The notes under the pieces: model-generated
The model's input: only the letters and a program-made list of their open reading frames with translations
Databases searched by the model: none
Told to the model about the DNA's origin: nothing
Position numbers and translations under genes: made by a program
Origin: Acidobacteriaceae bacterium
GTDB taxonomy: Bacteria; Acidobacteriota; Terriglobia; Terriglobales; Acidobacteriaceae
Assembly: GCA_003140785.1 (NCBI GenBank)
Contig: PLKY01000173.1
Span: 221 to 19,401, forward strand
Direction: 5' to 3'
DNA: 19,181 nucleotides
Part shown: in pieces, positions 7,323 through 15,414 of the stretch
How positions within the stretch are numbered: the first letter of the stretch is position 1
Layout: every line of letters starts with the position of its first letter

Positions 7323-8501
7323 ATGGGCTTCAAGTTCCAGGGTTTCGATTTTCTACATCTGGACAAATCCTTCAGCGAAGACGAGCTTTTGGTGCGCCGC
7401 ACCGCGCGCGAGTTCGTTGAAGACAATCTCATCCCGATCATCGAGGAGTGCTTTCGCACGGAGCGCTTCCCGCGCGAACTTGTGCCCGCCATGGGCGAGC
7501 TTGGCTTCTTCGGCGCGAACCTCGAGGGCTACGGATGCGCAGGCATGTCGAATGTCGAATACGGCCTGGTGATGCAGGAGCTCGAGCGCGGGGACTCGGG
7601 ATTCCGCAGCTTCGTCAGTGTGCAGTCCGCGCTGGTGATGTATCCGATCTACACTTTCGGCTCGGATGAACAGAAGAATGCGTGGCTCCCTGCGCTTGCC
7701 ACAGGCGAAAAGCTCGGTTGCTTCGGGCTCACCGAACCGGGCTTCGGCTCCAATCCTGGCGGCATGACGACGACTGCGCGCAAGGCGGGCAATGAGTACA
7801 TTCTCACCGGCGAGAAGATGTGGATCACGTCAGGCAACATCGCCGATGTCGCTGTGATTTGGGCCCGGGTCGAGAACGAAGAGGGCGGGGTACGTGGATT
7901 CCTGGTCGAGACAGATCGACCCGGTTTCAATGCGCATGAAGTTCATGGGAAGTGGTCGCTGCGAGCCTCGGTCACCAGCGGACTCTCGCTTCAAGACGTT
8001 CATGTGCCGGCGGCAAACTTGCTGCCGGGCACGGGCGGCCTGAAGAGTCCGCTGATGTGTCTGAACCAGGCGCGCTACGGAATCAGCTGGGGCGCCATCG
8101 GGGCAGCCATGGCTTGTTACGACACGGCACTGCATTACGCCAAGGTCAGAAAGCAATTTCATGGGGAGCCGATCGCCAGCCACCAATTGATCCAGGAGAA
8201 GCTGGTTTGGATGGCGAGCGAAATCTCAAAAGCGCAGTTGCTTTCATTGCATGTGGGGCGAATGAAGGATGCAGGCACGGTCGGCCACGAGCACATCTCC
8301 ATGGCCAAGCGGAACAATGTGTGGATGGCGCTCGAATCCGCGCGGATGTCGCGCGACATCCTGGGCGCTAACGGCATCACGGAGGACTACCCGATCATGC
8401 GCCACATGATGAATCTGGAATCGGTGAAAACGTATGAGGGGACGCACGACATTCACGCGCTGATTCTCGGCCAGCACCTCACCGGAATCGCGGCGTATTG
8501 A
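7323..8501 (+). CDS. gcdH: Glutaryl-CoA dehydrogenase (acyl-CoA dehydrogenase family)
   Basis: A 392-residue FAD enzyme of the acyl-CoA dehydrogenase family. It closely resembles glutaryl-CoA dehydrogenase, which oxidises and decarboxylates glutaryl-CoA to crotonyl-CoA in lysine, tryptophan and aromatic-acid breakdown. Shared landmarks with human GCDH include LGCFGLTEPGFGS, the ELERGDSGFRSFVSVQSALVM region, NQARYGISWG and the C-terminal TYEGTHDIHALILG with the catalytic Glu. By alignment with human numbering, Glu87, Arg94, Ser95, Tyr369 and Glu370 are all kept, a pattern expected for decarboxylating enzymes. The open frame extends 26 codons upstream, but the ATG giving MGFKFQGFDF starts the conserved part. 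It sits alone, without electron-transfer flavoprotein or crotonase genes in this window. A hairpin follows the stop. Confidence 0.9.
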   Translation: MGFKFQGFDFLHLDKSFSEDELLVRRTAREFVEDNLIPIIEECFRTERFPRELVPAMGELGFFGANLEGYGCAGMSNVEYGLVMQELERGDSGFRSFVSVQSALVMYPIYTFGSDEQKNAWLPALATGEKLGCFGLTEPGFGSNPGGMTTTARKAGNEYILTGEKMWITSGNIADVAVIWARVENEEGGVRGFLVETDRPGFNAHEVHGKWSLRASVTSGLSLQDVHVPAANLLPGTGGLKSPLMCLNQARYGISWGAIGAAMACYDTALHYAKVRKQFHGEPIASHQLIQEKLVWMASEISKAQLLSLHVGRMKDAGTVGHEHISMAKRNNVWMALESARMSRDILGANGITEDYPIMRHMMNLESVKTYEGTHDIHALILGQHLTGIAAY

Positions 8502-8506
8502 AGGAT

Positions 8507-8526
8507 CTTCGAGGCAGACCTCGAAG
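8507..8526 (+). terminator. Hairpin just after gcdH
   Basis: A perfect 8-base-pair stem (CTTCGAGG / CCTCGAAG) with a CAGA loop begins five bases after the gcdH stop. It is followed by purine-rich sequence, not a T-run, so it is not a classical intrinsic terminator. It may act as a 3'-end stabiliser or a weak terminator. Confidence 0.35.
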
Positions 8527-8693
8527 GAGAATGCAATTCAAGTTCACGCCGGATGCGGCGCCAATGCATATTTCGTCCACAAGAGATGTGGACGTGTCGT
8601 CCCAAAATGCAACGCCGAAACTGGCGCGCGTCGCTTGCGCGATCCGTTCGATCCGTCCTCGATTATCGAGCTCGGATGGAAACTTCATTACGC

Positions 8694-8909
8694 CTACCCC
8701 TCGTGATGCACATGGGTCTCTTCTGGATGACCCTCGTGAGCCGCTTCGGTTTCGCCGACTGGCTTCGGACTCGAAACAAATGGCGCAAGACATTCCAGAA
8801 GCTTGTCGAGCATTTCGCCGCGCGTGAGCAGTTTCTCTATGGCGACACGAACCTCAACACGATCGTTGCTGGCCTGTTCAAAGGCACTATCGTAGCTGTT
8901 AGTGGACAT
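8694..8909 (-). CDS. Small hypothetical protein with His/Glu-rich tail
   Basis: A 71-residue protein I do not recognise. It is predicted soluble: residues 1-50 form an amphipathic helical part (SAFEQASNDRVEVRVAIEKLL, ending near CLAPFV), then a C-terminal tail from about residue 53 rich in His and Glu (HEGHPEETHVHHEG) that could bind metal. No signal peptide or membrane segment is visible. The ATG at 8909 is favoured over longer versions because GAGGA lies eight bases upstream on the minus strand; the longer open frame would start at a GTG with no such site. It is flanked by gcdH (convergent) and an intergenic stretch. Other open frames overlap this region on the plus strand but lack family resemblance. 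It could be spurious; the ribosome site and sensible composition favour a real gene. Confidence 0.5.
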   Translation of the reverse strand: MSTNSYDSAFEQASNDRVEVRVAIEKLLTRGEMLDKLLECLAPFVSSPKPVGETEAAHEGHPEETHVHHEG

Positions 8910-9206
8910 TTGTTTTATCCTCGGTGCGATAGTACCACGCGGTCGACTTTCTCCGGACGAAGTTATCGAAAGAGTTGTGAAAAAGTCGGATGATTTATAT
9001 AGCACATCTACATTCGATCCTTCTGAGACACAAGAGGGGCGCGCTGAACGAGTAGATCGACAATTTCAGGAAACGCCTCCCCGAAAAGTAACTCGATAAC
9101 TCCGACCCCTAGTAACAAAGGCCACACGTATCCGTAACTAACTTAGAAGAACCCCGACGAGCCACTGTCATAGAAAGCGAGCTGAATCTTTCTCCCCTTA
9201 GCAGGA
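8910..9206. other. Intergenic region without recognised gene
   Basis: About 297 bases between the small minus-strand gene and the end of the ROK kinase. It holds the upstream region of the small gene, including a minus-strand TGCTATATA (8996-9004) that resembles an extended -10 element without a clear -35. A weak 6-base stem (AGAAAG/CTTTCT, near 9172-9193) lies after the kinase stop. I see no convincing coding sequence. Confidence 0.4.
8918..8922 (-). promoter_or_regulatory. Ribosome-binding site of the small His-rich protein
   Basis: GAGGA on the minus strand, eight bases before the ATG at 8909. It is the main reason for choosing the 71-codon version of this gene. Confidence 0.5.
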
Positions 9207-10214
9207 TCAGCGCACGTCAGTCTTTCCCGAGCCCTCTTCCAGCACGGCGCGGATCGAGCGGTCCGTAAGCGCCGCCATCAGGGCCGCCACATCTCCGATT
9301 TGCTTTCCTAAAGCGGAAGGCAGCAATTCACATGCGGCCGCGGCCTGGGGCAGCGCTTCTTCGGCAATCACCTTGCGCGCTGGCGCGAGCACGCGTTCCC
9401 CTAGCGCCACTCCGAGCGATCCGAAGACGATCGCCTGAGGATTCAACGCATCGATCAACAAGGCCAGACCCCGGCCCATCCATTTGCCCGCCACAGCGGC
9501 AACACGCAACGCCTCGGCATCGTTGGCGACCATGCTCTCGACGAGTTCTCGAGTCGATGTATTCGATGTCCAACGGGCAGGAAACATTTGCGCGGCGAGT
9601 TCCACCAGTCCCGCACCCGATCCAAATGACTCCCACGAGCCCCTTTTTCCGAAGCCGAGAGGACCGTCTTCAGCGAGCCGCCAATGGCCTATTTCGCCAG
9701 CCGTGTCGCTCGCTCCGCGCAGAATCTGCCCATTGAGAATGAACCCTGCGCCCATGCCGGTGCCGAACGTGAGGAAGAGCAGGTGTTTCAGATCGGACCG
9801 GCCCTTCCCGACTCCGAAGTGAAACTCCGCCAGCGCTCCCGCGTTGCCGTCATGCTCAATCAGAACCGGAATCCCGGGGAATTTCTCCATCAAGCGCTTC
9901 TTCAAAGGCACATGATGCCAGCCCGGCAAGTGAGGAGGATTGATCAGAATTCCCTCATCTATTTTGAGCGGCCCGCCCACGGAGACACTGATCGCCGCAA
10001 TGATTCGACCTGCCGCCTCTGCCTCGTGGATCAGAGCGTGGGCCTGCTCCACGATTCGAGGAAACGTGGCGGAGAATGGCTGCGCCGCGTTTGTCGGAAT
10101 CTCGACGCGCTGGAGTATCTCGGCACCTGCCGTGCCCTCGACACAGGCCGTTTTCGTGCCCCCGACGTCGAAACCCAGCACCGTGCGCAAACCGGTTTGT
10201 GCTCCTTCGATCAA
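9207..10214 (-). CDS. ROK-family sugar kinase (glucokinase-like)
   Basis: A 335-residue ROK-family protein, probably an ATP-dependent glucose or related hexose kinase in the cytoplasm. It shows the phosphate-binding loop DVGGTKT at 16-22, the catalytic region EHDGNAGALAEF at 120-131 with Asp122 as the predicted base, the second glycine loop TFGTGMGAGF at 149-158, and GEIGHW at 173-178 with the metal-ligand His177. The usual CxCGxxGCxE zinc motif is replaced: the aligned positions are Leu186, Phe188 and Ser193 in PLGFGKRGSWE, so all three cysteines are missing. No N-terminal DNA-binding domain is present, so it is a kinase type, not a repressor. The start is a TTG with GGAG seven bases upstream; in-frame TTG and GTG codons at residues 9 and 12 are alternatives. 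It is divergent from the amidohydrolase gene. The exact sugar is not determined. Confidence 0.85.
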   Translation of the reverse strand: MIEGAQTGLRTVLGFDVGGTKTACVEGTAGAEILQRVEIPTNAAQPFSATFPRIVEQAHALIHEAEAAGRIIAAISVSVGGPLKIDEGILINPPHLPGWHHVPLKKRLMEKFPGIPVLIEHDGNAGALAEFHFGVGKGRSDLKHLLFLTFGTGMGAGFILNGQILRGASDTAGEIGHWRLAEDGPLGFGKRGSWESFGSGAGLVELAAQMFPARWTSNTSTRELVESMVANDAEALRVAAVAGKWMGRGLALLIDALNPQAIVFGSLGVALGERVLAPARKVIAEEALPQAAAACELLPSALGKQIGDVAALMAALTDRSIRAVLEEGSGKTDVR

Positions 10215-10371
10215 ATTCTGCTCCGATGATTGGCCTGACAGCGTGCGATGGATCGCCGGAATTCTACCATCAGAGGAGATAGCACGAGCGAGCCAACATT
10301 AAAACGCGCCTCTCTATGCATCTTCACTTGTCCATCGACAAGAAAGGGGCGAGAGCGGCATAGTCGTATTC

Positions 10372-11685
10372 ATGCGGCATTTACTTGAGCAACGTCCTCT
10401 TTTTAGCCTTCGTGGAATTCTTGTTTTCACCATGACCCTGTTTCCTTCTGTCGAAATTATTTTGGCACAACAACAGCAGTCCGCTCCGATCGTACTGCAC
10501 GCAGCGCGGCTGCTGCAGGTAGACACAGGCACCGTGCTCCAGCCCGGTGAAATCCTCATTGAAGCGGATCGCATTCGCGCGGTGGGCGCTTCTGTCGAGC
10601 ATCCCCAGGGCGCACGAGTCATCAACCTCGGCGACACGACTTTGTTGCCCGGACTGATCGATGCGCATGTGCACCTCTTTCTGCATCCGGGTGCGGAGGA
10701 TTTGCAGACGGTAGAGGAATCCGTTCCTTGGCGCGTGATTCTGGCCGAGCAGGCCGCCAAAGCCGATCTTCTTGCCGGGTTCACAGCAGAGCGCGACATG
10801 GGCACTGAAGGCGCAGGCTCCTCAGACACTGCGATTCGCACCGCGATTGACGAGGGACTCATTCTCGGTCCGCGCATGCGCATGAGCGGCAATGCCATCG
10901 ACATTCTTGGCGGACACGAGGATGCGAACAGTTACAACCCGGCGCAGCGCGTACTCTCGAATGCCGACTACGCGAATTCTTCGGAGCAGATCGTGGAGGT
11001 GATGCGCGAGCAGCACAAGGAGGGATCGGACTTCGCGAAGATCTACGAGACTGGCCCGGATCGCATGATCGACGGAGTGCTCCATACGCCGTATCAATAC
11101 ACCGTGGCACAACTCGCTGCCGCGGTGGAGGAAGCGCGGCGCCTGGGAACCACGGTGGGCGTGCATGCCATGGGAGAGCCCGGGACGCTCTATGCGGCGC
11201 AGGCAGGTGTTGCTTCAATCGATCACGCAACGCAACTGAGCGATGAGACCATACGCCTGATGCGCGAGAAGGGTATCTTTGCGGTGCCCACGTTCACTAT
11301 CTTCGATTACTTTGCGCACAACCGATCCACGGCCGCGGAGGCTGCGAGCGAGGCCTCGCTCCTCGATTACAAAATTCGCGAATTTAGAAAGCAGTTGGCT
11401 GCGGGAGTTCCGTTCGCGGTTGGCTCCGATGTGGGGCCATTCCCGCATGGAACGCAGGCGCGCGAGCTGACACTGATGGTGCAATACGGCATGAAGCCGC
11501 TCGCCGTGTTGCAGGCCGACTTGATCCATGGCGCGAAGCTACTGGGCTGGGAGGGCGAGATCGGCGAATTAAAGCCCGGCTACTATGCGGATATCGTCGC
11601 CGTTCCGGGCAATCCACTCGACGATATCAGCGTGGTGGAGCGCGTCAGCTTCGTGATGAAAGGGGGGGCCATTGTGCGGCAATGA
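10372..11685 (+). CDS. Exported amidohydrolase-family metalloenzyme
   Basis: A 437-residue amidohydrolase-superfamily protein resembling the Xaa-Pro dipeptidase/imidazolonepropionase-like group often found as exported enzymes in soil bacteria. A signal peptide is likely: a hydrophobic stretch LRGILVFTMTLF followed by a possible cleavage near ILA-QQQQ (residues 30-33). The metal-site residues are in order: His99 and His101 in DAHVHL, Lys223 in FAKIYETG (probable carboxylated lysine bridging two metals), His265 in VGVHAMG, His285 in SIDHATQ and Asp353 in GSDVG. The C-terminus returns to the small beta domain (GYYADIVAVPGNPL). An ATG at 10372 is used; one at 10432 would remove much of the signal peptide. 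Substrate is unknown; peptides or cyclic amides are the family-typical options. It ends 12 bases from a convergent small gene. Confidence 0.85.
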   Translation: MRHLLEQRPLFSLRGILVFTMTLFPSVEIILAQQQQSAPIVLHAARLLQVDTGTVLQPGEILIEADRIRAVGASVEHPQGARVINLGDTTLLPGLIDAHVHLFLHPGAEDLQTVEESVPWRVILAEQAAKADLLAGFTAERDMGTEGAGSSDTAIRTAIDEGLILGPRMRMSGNAIDILGGHEDANSYNPAQRVLSNADYANSSEQIVEVMREQHKEGSDFAKIYETGPDRMIDGVLHTPYQYTVAQLAAAVEEARRLGTTVGVHAMGEPGTLYAAQAGVASIDHATQLSDETIRLMREKGIFAVPTFTIFDYFAHNRSTAAEAASEASLLDYKIREFRKQLAAGVPFAVGSDVGPFPHGTQARELTLMVQYGMKPLAVLQADLIHGAKLLGWEGEIGELKPGYYADIVAVPGNPLDDISVVERVSFVMKGGAIVRQ

Positions 11686-11697
11686 GGGGTAGTCGGT

Positions 11698-11901
11698 TCA
11701 GGCCTTCTCAGAAGCGCGGCGAGATTGAATCTTCACAAGCGTCTCGTTGAAGCGCTTCGATTTCTGCGGTGCGAGCGAGTCTTCGACGGCCTTGCGATAG
11801 CCGCCGAGATAGATGGAATAGAGGATGGCGAGAGAGCATCCGATTCCCCAAAAGAATCCGATGCAAAGTCCGATCAATGCGGCGGGACCAAACTCGATCA
11901 T
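11698..11901 (-). CDS. Small single-span membrane protein
   Basis: A 67-residue hypothetical protein with one clear membrane segment at about residues 6-30 (ALIGLCIGFFWGIGCSLAIL) and a basic C-terminal half (YRKAVEDS, KSKRF, QSRRASEK) that should face the cytoplasm. I do not recognise a family. AGAGG lies about eight bases before the ATG on the minus strand. It begins 24 bases after the mqnE stop and is on the same strand, so it is probably co-transcribed with mqnE. Its role may relate to membrane respiration but that is only suggested by position. Confidence 0.65.
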   Translation of the reverse strand: MIEFGPAALIGLCIGFFWGIGCSLAILYSIYLGGYRKAVEDSLAPQKSKRFNETLVKIQSRRASEKA

Positions 11902-11925
11902 CGCGCTCGCCTCTTTCCAGCAGGT

Positions 11926-13077
11926 TTAGACAGCCACCGTGAAGCTGTCCTCGCTGCGTGTTACCGCGTGGTATAGCGTGTCGCGCTCCACCGGCACTCG
12001 GCCAGCCTCGGTGATCAGGCGGCAGAGGTCCTTGCGCGTCATGCCTTGCGGCGTGGTCGCGCCCGCATCGTGATAGATCTTCTCTTCAATGACCGTGCCG
12101 TCCAGATCGTCTGCGCCGAAGCGAAGCGCAATCTGCGCGATCTTGGGTGTGAGCATCTGCCAGTAGGCCTTGATGTGCGGGAAACTATCGAGAAGCAGGC
12201 GGCTCACCGCGATCTGACGGATGTCAGTGAGTCCCGTGGTAACCGGCAAGTGGTCGAGCGGCGTGTTTTCTGGATGAAACGCCAGGGGAATGAAGGTCTG
12301 GAATCCGCCAGTTTCGTCCTGCAGCGCGCGCAGCTTCAGCAGATGATCCACGCGGTCTTCGTTGTTTTCGATATGCCCGTAGAGCATGGTCGCATTCGAG
12401 CGGAAGCCAAGCTTGTGCGCCAGCCGCGCCGTATCGAGCCATTCCTGACCGTCGATCTTGTGGTCGCAAATAACGGACCGCACGCGCGCAGTGAAGATTT
12501 CCGCGCCGCCGCCCGGCATTGAATCGACTCCGGCGTCCCGCAGCTTAACTAATGTTTGCTCGACCGAAAGCTTGGCCCGACGCGCAAGGAAAGCGATCTC
12601 CACCATCGTGAAGGCCTTGATGTGCACCTTCGGGAAACGCTTCTTGAGGCCGCTAACCAGGTCGAGGAAGTATTCGAGCGGCAGGTCGGGATGCAGCCCA
12701 CCCACGATGTGAAACTCCGTGACCGCCTCGGAGTAGCCGGAGGCCGCCGTCGCCCATGCCTCTTCCAACGCCATGGTGTATCCGGCAGGATCGCCCTTTT
12801 TGCGGCCAAAAGCGCATAGCTTGCACGCCGCCACGCACACGTTGGTCGGATTGATATGGCGATTGACGTTGAAGTAAGTGACGTCGCCATGCAGTCGCTC
12901 ACGCACATGGTTCGCGAGCCAGCCCACGGCCAGCACGTCGGACGATCCGTAGAGCACAAGGCCGTCGTCGAAGTCGAGCCGCTCCTGCGCCATCACCTTG
13001 GTCGCGATAGGCTCCAGGCGCGAATCGTACGTCCGAAAGGCGGCATTTGAGCGTGGACTGGGGATCTCAGCCTGCAT
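11926..13077 (-). CDS. mqnE: Aminodeoxyfutalosine synthase MqnE
   Basis: A 383-residue radical SAM enzyme of the futalosine route to menaquinone. MqnE joins 3-[(1-carboxyvinyl)oxy]benzoate with an adenosyl radical from SAM, giving aminodeoxyfutalosine. The radical SAM cluster motif CxxxCxxC is at Cys81, Cys85 and Cys88 in PTNVCVAACKLCAF. Other family features are FHIVGGLHPDLPLEYF, a GVDSMPGGGAEIF segment and FIPLAFHPENTPL. MqnC is a paralogue in the same pathway; the VCVAACKLCAF context and HIVGGLHP favour MqnE. The ATG has no strong ribosome site. It lies 42 bases after the Asp-box protein gene on the same strand, and no other mqn gene is present here, so the pathway genes are scattered. It implies menaquinone as the respiratory quinone. 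Confidence 0.9.
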   Translation of the reverse strand: MQAEIPSPRSNAAFRTYDSRLEPIATKVMAQERLDFDDGLVLYGSSDVLAVGWLANHVRERLHGDVTYFNVNRHINPTNVCVAACKLCAFGRKKGDPAGYTMALEEAWATAASGYSEAVTEFHIVGGLHPDLPLEYFLDLVSGLKKRFPKVHIKAFTMVEIAFLARRAKLSVEQTLVKLRDAGVDSMPGGGAEIFTARVRSVICDHKIDGQEWLDTARLAHKLGFRSNATMLYGHIENNEDRVDHLLKLRALQDETGGFQTFIPLAFHPENTPLDHLPVTTGLTDIRQIAVSRLLLDSFPHIKAYWQMLTPKIAQIALRFGADDLDGTVIEEKIYHDAGATTPQGMTRKDLCRLITEAGRVPVERDTLYHAVTRSEDSFTVAV

Positions 13078-13119
13078 GTCTTGATGATACCGAATGTCGG
13101 CCCTGCACGGGAGCGGGGA

Positions 13120-15177
13120 TTACTTCTGGCCGATCTCGGCGCCCTCGGGGCGCGGTTCCTTCAGGACACCGTCTTCGAGCGAAGCGGCCAGCAGGCGTCC
13201 CCCCGAGGCGCGCACTGCGGAAAGCCTGTAACCTGTCTGCCACCACTTCCAATCCAGTGCCTCGGGATCGATGGCGTAGACAAATTCGCTGCCCCGCGAG
13301 CTGACCAATACCCTACCCAGTTGAGCGTCGTAGTAGAGATCGTCGATGTCGACGAGTGGAAGCCGATGAACCCACATCCAGGACGTGCCTTTGTCGCGCG
13401 TGAAGTAGACGCCCTCGCGCGCCCCAACCCACAACGTCCCGTCCGGCGAAAATGTGATGCGATGGATGCGCGTGAGCGCGACGGGAATACCAACGGGCCA
13501 CCAGTTCTGACCCGCGTCCTGGGAGATCACGATGGCGTCCTGCCGTGCCGCTGCCATCAACGGACCCTGCGCTGCGACAGAGAGATAGCCGCTCACGCCC
13601 ATGACCGGGCCGCCTTGCCAAGTGGCGCCTTTGTCCCTGCTGGAGTAAATGCCGCCCACAGTGGAAGCGAGCCACGCATCGCCGGAAAGATCCATCGCAA
13701 AAACACGCCCGTCGATCTCGTGCTGGCGCGACTTCTCTTTCTCGCTCCGCTTGTCTGCCATGTGCGGCCTATTTTGCAGGCGCTTCTTTGTGTCGAGACT
13801 CGATTCGCCGGGCGTATCAGCTGCCGTCTTCACTGGAACATATTCGATCAGGTTCATTGGCTCCCACGCGGTTGCGTTGGGTTCCAGCGCGAAGATGCCG
13901 CCATTTGTCCCGGCCAGCACCGTGCCTTCCGGCGACTGCGCCAGGGCAAACACATCGCGCCCTTCCAGCCCATCGGCTAACTGCTTCCACTCGATTCCGC
14001 TGTCGGTTGAGACGAAGACACTCCCGTAGGTCTTGTCGTTCACAACCCCGGCGAAGATACGCTCCGGGTTCCGATTGTCCACCAGCAATGCATCGACCTT
14101 GCGCGCGGAGATGCCTGCGTTCGCAGGTTCGAAGGTCGCGAAACCATCGTGACTCGCGAGAACACCGCCCCGATCCGTAGCGAGCATGACATGTTCCGTG
14201 TCGGCGGAATCGATGTATACGTCGTTCACAATCACATCGGGTCCGGTCATGCGCTTGAAGGTCTTGCCACCGTCGATTGTCTTGTAGAGCCCTTCCGTTG
14301 TTCCTGCATACAGCACAACGCCGTGCAGCGGGTCCTGGCGCAACACGCGGGTTCTGCGCGCTGTTGAGGGTATTCCCTCAATCTTGTGGAACAGATTACC
14401 CGCGTTTTCGCTTTTGTAAATGCCGCTGCACGCGCTGGCGAAGACGACACGCGGCTTTTCAGGGTCGACGAGGATCGAAAAAACATCGGAGTCGTCGATC
14501 ATGCCTTTCTTGATGGCGTGCCAGTTCTTTCCGCCGTCGGTGGTCTTCCAGGGAAGATGCCATGTGCCCGCATACACAATGTCGGGATTGCCGGGATCGA
14601 TAGCCAGCGACTCGATCTCGTGGATCTCGCGACTCCCCTTGGGGCTGGTCTGTTCCCATGTCGCGCCGCTGTTGGAGCTGCGAAAGACCCCTTCGAGTGT
14701 CCCGGCAAAAAAGGTGGACGGGATCGAACGTGCCTGAACGAAGGTGCGAATCGATTGACCGCTTAACCCTGCGGACTCGCTCCAGGCTTTGCCTCCGTCG
14801 CGGCTCACCCACAAACCGCCACCAGGGTGGCTTGGAGTCCAGGCTGCTGCATAAAGAGTGGCCGGATTCGCCGCGTCGACGACAATGTGATCGATGACGA
14901 GGTCGTCAGCCGACTCGAGCTTCGCGAGGCGACGCCAGCTGGCGCCGCCATCCGTGGATTCATAGATCCAGCTATTCGTGGTACCGAGAAACAAGTGCGC
15001 GGGATCGCCTGGAATTGCTGCAATGGATCGTGCATCGCCGCCATCCGGGCCCACGGCACTCCAGGTCGTCGAAGCGGCATGGGCGACCGCAGTCGCGAAT
15101 AGGAACACGCCAGTCAGAAGACACGAAACGAGCCTGCGCCGGGAATGGCTTCGAAGGAATTTACCTGCGCGATTCAT
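13120..15177 (-). CDS. Secreted Asp-box (BNR/sortilin-like) beta-propeller protein
   Basis: A 685-residue predicted exported protein made largely of Asp-box repeats, as in sialidase/BNR, VPS10/sortilin and YCF48-type propellers. A signal peptide with basic start (RAGKFLRSHSRRR) and hydrophobic core ends at AVAHA near residue 34. I count about eleven SxDxGxxW-type boxes, including STDGGASW (first, about 74-81), SRDGGKAW, TTDGGKNW, TIDGGKTF, STDSGIEW, SRDKGATW, SQDAGQNW and TRDKGTSW (about 610). A charged, Lys/Glu/Arg-rich insert around 455-490 separates two groups of blades. No sialidase catalytic residues were identified, so a binding or scaffold role is more likely than hydrolysis. A GTG one codon upstream is also possible; the ATG is preferred. 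It is upstream of mqnE on the same strand but a functional link is not evident. Confidence 0.85.
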   Translation of the reverse strand: MNRAGKFLRSHSRRRLVSCLLTGVFLFATAVAHAASTTWSAVGPDGGDARSIAAIPGDPAHLFLGTTNSWIYESTDGGASWRRLAKLESADDLVIDHIVVDAANPATLYAAAWTPSHPGGGLWVSRDGGKAWSESAGLSGQSIRTFVQARSIPSTFFAGTLEGVFRSSNSGATWEQTSPKGSREIHEIESLAIDPGNPDIVYAGTWHLPWKTTDGGKNWHAIKKGMIDDSDVFSILVDPEKPRVVFASACSGIYKSENAGNLFHKIEGIPSTARRTRVLRQDPLHGVVLYAGTTEGLYKTIDGGKTFKRMTGPDVIVNDVYIDSADTEHVMLATDRGGVLASHDGFATFEPANAGISARKVDALLVDNRNPERIFAGVVNDKTYGSVFVSTDSGIEWKQLADGLEGRDVFALAQSPEGTVLAGTNGGIFALEPNATAWEPMNLIEYVPVKTAADTPGESSLDTKKRLQNRPHMADKRSEKEKSRQHEIDGRVFAMDLSGDAWLASTVGGIYSSRDKGATWQGGPVMGVSGYLSVAAQGPLMAAARQDAIVISQDAGQNWWPVGIPVALTRIHRITFSPDGTLWVGAREGVYFTRDKGTSWMWVHRLPLVDIDDLYYDAQLGRVLVSSRGSEFVYAIDPEALDWKWWQTGYRLSAVRASGGRLLAASLEDGVLKEPRPEGAEIGQK

Positions 15178-15233
15178 CACGAAAGCAGCACCCTGAATTA
15201 GAAGGACTCTAAAAATAGCTTATCTAAATGAAA

Positions 15234-15260
15234 GAGGCTGACCGGATACCGGTCAACCTC
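15234..15260 (-). terminator. Hairpin terminator for the OmpA-lipoprotein operon
   Basis: On the minus strand a 12-base-pair stem (with one G-U pair) and a three-base loop is followed by a T-rich TTTCATTT. It lies 155 bases after the lipoprotein stop and before the next minus-strand gene, so it fits an intrinsic terminator of the operon. Confidence 0.6.
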
Positions 15261-15351
15261 CAAATGGCACAGAGGAATCTTATCTGCACTACCCATTCGA
15301 CCGCCGCTGCAGATCGCTGCGGCAGGTCCAGGAGCAGCCTATTCTGTTGAA

Positions 15352-15384
15352 CCGCGTGTCTGTCGCCGTTCGAGCGACACGCGG
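15352..15384 (-). other. Stem-loop just downstream of the lipoprotein gene
   Basis: Nine-base-pair arms (CCGCGTGTC / GACACGCGG) enclose a 15-base loop, 31 bases past the lipoprotein stop. An alternative inner stem (TGTCGC/GCGACA) is also possible. No T-run follows, so it more likely protects the transcript 3' end or assists the terminator at 15234-15260. Confidence 0.4.
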
Positions 15385-15414
15385 CCCACATTACTTCGCG
15401 GCATTCGCCGCACG

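Noticed and set aside
8553..8993. Plus-strand open frame of 146 codons overlapping the small minus-strand gene
   Set aside because: Composition is Arg/Ser/Cys-rich like a shadow frame, with no family resemblance; the minus-strand frame has a better ribosome site and composition.
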